7,801 bases of DNA. Source: CAYSYM01 sp964435115. Lineage in GTDB: Bacteria > Chloroflexota > UBA6077 > CF-72. The notes beneath the pieces are model-generated. The model was not told the origin of the DNA. It worked only from the letters and a program-made list of their open reading frames with translations, and did not search any database. The stretch's first letter is position 1. Every line of letters begins with the position of its first letter. The position numbers and the translations under genes were made by a program. Location: the NCBI GenBank assembly GCA_964435115.1, contig CAYSYM010000085.1, forward strand, positions 1 through 7,801, written 5' to 3'. Shown here in pieces: positions 6,054 through 7,801 of this stretch.

Positions 6054-6255
6054 GGCGTCTCGAGCGCGCTCGTCGGCGAGCAGCTCGCCCCGAGGGTATC
6101 GAGCACCGCGCACCCGGCGCCACCGCCGCTCTGGCCCTGACGTCGCCGGGGATTGTCGAAGCCCGCGCGCCAACTCCGCGTCCGCGCCGCGGGGACGGTG
6201 GGAAGTTCCACGAGGTTGGGGTGCGCCCTGTGGCCCCGGTGGACGGTGCCTGGTG

Positions 6256-6948
6256 TCAGCCTGAGGGTGGGAGCACTGTCACGCGGCGGCGCTGGGTGCC
6301 GAACGCGGCCGCGGTCGCGAGGTCGGGGAACCAGATGTCGAAGATGTTGCCACGTACGGCGCCACCGGTGTCCTCGACCACGAAGAGCGTGCCTTCGAAT
6401 CCCTCCACCAGGAGCTGCGTGCCAAACGGATAAAGGCGAATATCCGCGGCCACCGTGCCCCAGCGCGTCTGGGTGCCGGACGCGGTCATCGTGCCGACTG
6501 CGCCACCGTCGGACCCGTTGGCGTAGCCCGTGACGACGGCGGAGATGACCCGGGCGCCCGGGGGCGCAGCAGGCGCCAGGGGTACGGCGAGCGCCGGGGT
6601 CAGTGGCACGAGGTATTCGCCGCTGCTATAGCCGCGCATTGTCCCGGCGCCCGCGAGCTGTACCTGAAACCAATCCACTTGGCCATCGGAAACTGGCCCG
6701 TTCAAGACCTTGACGCCACTGCCCTCTGGGAGAAGCCCCAGCACGGGCTGCGCGAGACTAGGACCCGCCCGCAGGGCGAGCCCGAAACCAGCGGTTCCAG
6801 CCACCACGTGCGTCGCCGGGGTGCTCGGCGCCACGGTCGGCGCCTCCTGCGCCGAGGCGGGCGCCGCCAGGAGCGCGGCCCACGCCAGCAGGGCGATGAC
6901 GGCCCGCACGCCGGTGGCGGAAAGGTGAGGTTGCCTCAAAAGGGTCAT
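6256..6948 (-). CDS. Secreted SH3 and 3D-domain protein, probable peptidoglycan-remodelling enzyme
   Basis: This is a 230-residue exported protein. Residues 1-33 form a signal peptide with an Arg-containing start, a hydrophobic core VIALLAWAALLAAP and an Ala-X-Ala cleavage site before QEAP. A bacterial SH3-like domain follows at about 47-115 (LALRAGPS, VLGLLPEGSGVKVL, WFQVQL, GYSSGEYL). A Pro/Ala linker leads to a C-terminal 3D domain at about 135-227 with TMTASGTQTRWGTVAAD, YPFGTQLLV and EDTGGAVRGNIFDIWF. The aspartates typical of 3D domains are D169, D193 and D204. In YocH and Rpf-type proteins this double-psi-barrel fold acts on cell-wall glycan, so an extracytoplasmic muralytic role is likely. 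The gene sits behind a c-di-AMP riboswitch, a common pairing for wall hydrolases. ATG 6948 touches the ribosome site with almost no gap. TTG 6939, three codons in, is spaced far better and may be the true start. Confidence 0.9.
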   Translation of the reverse strand: MTLLRQPHLSATGVRAVIALLAWAALLAAPASAQEAPTVAPSTPATHVVAGTAGFGLALRAGPSLAQPVLGLLPEGSGVKVLNGPVSDGQVDWFQVQLAGAGTMRGYSSGEYLVPLTPALAVPLAPAAPPGARVISAVVTGYANGSDGGAVGTMTASGTQTRWGTVAADIRLYPFGTQLLVEGFEGTLFVVEDTGGAVRGNIFDIWFPDLATAAAFGTQRRRVTVLPPSG

Positions 6949-6955
6949 CCCTCCT
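6949..6955 (-). promoter_or_regulatory. Ribosome binding site deciding the SH3/3D start
   Basis: The minus strand reads AGGAGGG immediately before ATG 6948. AGGAGG leaves 1 nt to the ATG but 10 nt to the in-frame TTG at 6939-6937. Normal spacing is about 5-10 nt, so the TTG is the better functional start. This site may also be the target of the sequestering CCCTCC at 7016-7011. Confidence 0.65.
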
Positions 6956-6980
6956 GAAAGTGATGTTGTCCGGAGTCGAC

Positions 6981-7016
6981 GGGCCGCGTGGTTCGCGGCC
7001 CCGCTCCAGCGGAGGG
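6981..7016 (-). promoter_or_regulatory. Competing hairpins: putative riboswitch expression platform
   Basis: GGGCCGCG (7001-6994) and CGCGGCCC (6988-6981) form a perfect 8-bp stem with a 5-nt loop. Just 5' of it, CTCCGC (7014-7009) can pair with GCGGGG (7004-6999) around TGGA. The two stems share 7001-6999, so they compete. CCCTCC (7016-7011) is also complementary to GGAGGG of the ribosome site (6954-6949). No U-run follows the stable stem. These pairings are direct sequence observations; the switching role is inferred. Confidence 0.4.
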
Positions 7017-7086
7017 CAACCGGGAGAAGGGGCTAGATTGTCCAGGTGCAGACGGCAGGTCACACCGCCAGACGAGACCGACGCTA

Positions 7087-7267
7087 CTCCTCTCTCCTGA
7101 GCGCCACACGACCTTGGTGGTCGGTGCAGCGCGTTCACGCCTGCGGGGTTAGCTGACGGGTTCGGGCGACTGGAGAGATGCCCTGGGCCCTCGCGGGCCG
7201 TTCACCCCGGTGCGAAGAGTGGGTCCCCCGTCCTCGCCGTCCTCGAGGGTCTGGCGAGGTTCGGCCG
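7087..7267 (-). promoter_or_regulatory. c-di-AMP riboswitch aptamer (ydaO/yuaA class)
   Basis: The minus strand carries the conserved blocks of this class in the right order. GCCGAACCTCGCC (7265-7253) is followed by GGGGGACCCA (7229-7220), then CCGGGGTGAA (7210-7201). Next comes a GC arm, GGCCC/GGGCC, ending in CCAGGGC (around 7199-7180), and finally GTCAGCTAACCCCGCAGG (7157-7140) followed by CG. The class-typical purine-rich AGGAGAG end lies at 7098-7092. A GC hairpin (CGACC/GGTCG) is inserted between that end and the preceding block, which makes the 3' part longer than in compact examples. In characterised members the aptamer binds two c-di-AMP molecules and turns off the downstream wall or ion-transport gene. 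It lies between a strong promoter and the SH3/3D gene, so that gene is the regulated one. Boundaries are approximate because I could not fold it computationally. Confidence 0.88.
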
Positions 7268-7278
7268 TATTGAGTTGT

Positions 7279-7307
7279 GCCGGAGACCCCCAGGCAGGGG
7301 GGCCGGC
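7279..7307 (-). other. 5'-end hairpin of the riboswitch transcript
   Basis: GCCGG (7307-7303) plus CCCCC (within 7302-7297) pair with GGGGG (7291-7287) and CCGGC (7283-7279), with a small TCT internal bulge and a TGCCT-type loop. It sits at the predicted transcription start and ends 12-14 nt before the aptamer. It could protect the RNA 5' end or insulate the aptamer. Confidence 0.45.
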
Positions 7308-7311
7308 GGCT

Positions 7312-7341
7312 ACTAAACCATCCCGATAGCGGCGTTGTCAA
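7312..7341 (-). promoter_or_regulatory. Sigma70-type promoter for the riboswitch and SH3/3D gene
   Basis: On the minus strand a perfect TTGACA (7341-7336) is followed after 18 bp by TTTAGT (7317-7312; 4 of 6 to TATAAT). TG precedes the -10 by one base, as in extended -10 promoters. Transcription should start near 7305, giving a leader of about 360 nt that contains the whole riboswitch. Confidence 0.75.
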
Positions 7342-7654
7342 ACCGTGCCGGCATCCGGCATCGGCATCCGGGTGCCCGGACGATGGCAGAGAGGGTCTCG
7401 GTCCATCTGACACCCGGCGCGCGTGCGATAAGCTGCACGGGGCTCCAACCGGGTCCCCGTCCAGCGCGGACGTGGATTTGGCCCGCTCTCGGCCACGCCC
7501 TGGCATCTTGGCGTGCGGCCACGCCAGCGGGCAGGCGACCCTGGTGCGGGGAGAGGCCCCAGCCCGTGGATTCCCGATTGAAAGCTTCACCCGCTGGGCG
7601 ACGGATCTGATCGCGGACTCACGGATTCGGGGAGAGGGTGCGCGTGCGTGCGTG
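7342..7654. other. Non-coding spacer between divergent promoters, with candidate RNA structure
   Basis: I see no credible gene here; open frames on both strands have Arg/Pro/Ser-rich translations without domain character. Three GGCATC units occur close together (7350-7355, 7357-7362, 7363-7368). GGCGTG (7510-7515) can pair with CACGCC at 7494-7499 or with CACGCC at 7520-7525, so two alternative hairpins are possible. No convincing DnaA boxes, tRNA or known riboswitch was recognised. The size and position upstream of dnaN allow a regulatory or structural role, but none is shown. Confidence 0.4.
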
Positions 7655-7683
7655 TTGCCGGAGCGGCCCGCGCTGCCTACCAT
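7655..7683 (+). promoter_or_regulatory. Candidate dnaN promoter
   Basis: TTGCCG (7655-7660; 4 of 6 to TTGACA) lies 17 bp before TACCAT (7678-7683; 4 of 6 to TATAAT). Transcription would start near 7690, about 60 nt before the dnaN start. It is a moderate match at ideal spacing in GC-rich DNA. Confidence 0.45.
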
Positions 7684-7750
7684 GTTCGGTCCGAAGAAGG
7701 ATCGACCGCCGCGCGGCCGGGCGCGCGACGAGACGGGAAGGGCACACCTC

Positions 7751-7801
7751 ATGAAGCTGACCTGCTTGCAGGAACACCTGGCCGCTGGCCTGGCCGTGGT
7801 G
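7751..7801 (+). CDS. dnaN: DNA polymerase III beta subunit (sliding clamp), N-terminal 17 codons
   Basis: ATG 7751 opens a frame to the window end encoding MKLTCLQEHLAAGLAVV. The pattern MK(L/V)-x-CLQE-x-L-x-x-GL-x-x-V is typical of the first strand and helix of DnaN proteins of high-GC Gram-positive-like and Chloroflexota lineages. DnaN forms the ring clamp that tethers the replicative polymerase to DNA. A purine-rich GGGAAGG (7735-7741) ends 9 nt before the ATG as the ribosome site, and a candidate promoter lies about 70 bp upstream. Only 17 residues are visible, so the call rests on a short motif. dnaA is not in the interval upstream, unlike the usual dnaA-dnaN order, so this could be a dnaN at a separate locus or a second copy. 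Confidence 0.65.
   Translation, partial: MKLTCLQEHLAAGLAVV

Noticed and set aside
6054..6173. TTG-initiated N-terminal extension of the MBL protein
   Set aside because: The 40 extra residues are Arg-rich low complexity with no family similarity. ATG 6053 or 5963 is more plausible.
6966..7046. Possible DnaA boxes (TTGTCCGGA at 6966, TTGTCCAGG at 7038)
   Set aside because: Both deviate from TTGTCCACA at two or more positions, do not form a cluster, and lie inside the riboswitch transcript leader.
7349..7378. GGCATC triple repeat as a satellite or iteron
   Set aside because: There are only three short units with uneven spacing, too little to call a repeat element in DNA of this composition.
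7565..7590. CRISPR-repeat-like tail (GATTGAAAGC)
   Set aside because: It occurs once, with no repeated unit or regular spacing nearby.
7335..7610. 91-codon plus-strand open frame before dnaN
   Set aside because: It has no recognisable motif or ribosome site, and its composition is typical of random frames in GC-rich DNA.
7135..7752. 205-codon minus-strand open frame across the riboswitch and promoter
   Set aside because: Composition is low-complexity Arg/Ser/Pro/Gly, and it crosses the promoter and conserved aptamer blocks. It is not a credible protein.

Overview
The window is very GC-rich, gene-dense bacterial DNA, and every recognisable gene is a bacterial chromosomal type. The SH3/3D cell-wall protein under a c-di-AMP riboswitch, the wording of the DnaN N-terminus and the overall base composition fit a Gram-positive-like, high-GC lineage such as Chloroflexota (Thermomicrobia-like). 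That placement is an inference of modest confidence, because no rRNA or other phylogenetic marker is present.

Left end (1-1065): two genes are broken against each other. Positions 249 down to 1 encode an internal piece of a GT4-type glycosyltransferase on the minus strand. From about 241 rightwards, the plus strand encodes the C-terminal half of a heavy-metal P1B-type ATPase. Both have lost their N-terminal parts at the same point. This is either a genuine rearrangement breakpoint or an assembly chimera.

Positions 1103-4793 (plus strand) form a metal-homeostasis block. It holds a small Cys-containing ABM-like protein, a CadC/SmtB-type ArsR repressor, and a CDF Zn/Cd exporter that overlaps the repressor by 4 bp. 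A CNNM/CorC-type CBS-domain membrane protein and a Dps-type ferritin follow. With the ATPase remnant, this reads as metal sensing, efflux and iron/oxidant protection.

Positions 4794-4928 are a convergent intergenic region with two strong GC hairpins. Positions 4929-6053 (minus) encode a metallo-beta-lactamase-fold hydrolase with a C-terminal winged-helix-like region. Positions 6256-6948 (minus) encode a secreted SH3 plus 3D-domain protein, a probable peptidoglycan-remodelling enzyme.

Upstream of that gene lies a well-formed minus-strand leader. It has a good sigma70-type promoter (7312-7341), a 5' GC hairpin, a c-di-AMP (ydaO/yuaA class) riboswitch aptamer (about 7087-7267), and a 130-nt putative expression platform with competing hairpins and a possible ribosome-site sequestering element. 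Divergently, a candidate promoter at 7655-7683 precedes the first 17 codons of what looks like dnaN (DNA polymerase III beta clamp), which runs off the right edge.

I found no mobile element, CRISPR array or tRNA/rRNA. The strongest items for follow-up are the head-to-head gene-break junction at about 241-250 and the riboswitch with its unusual downstream platform.
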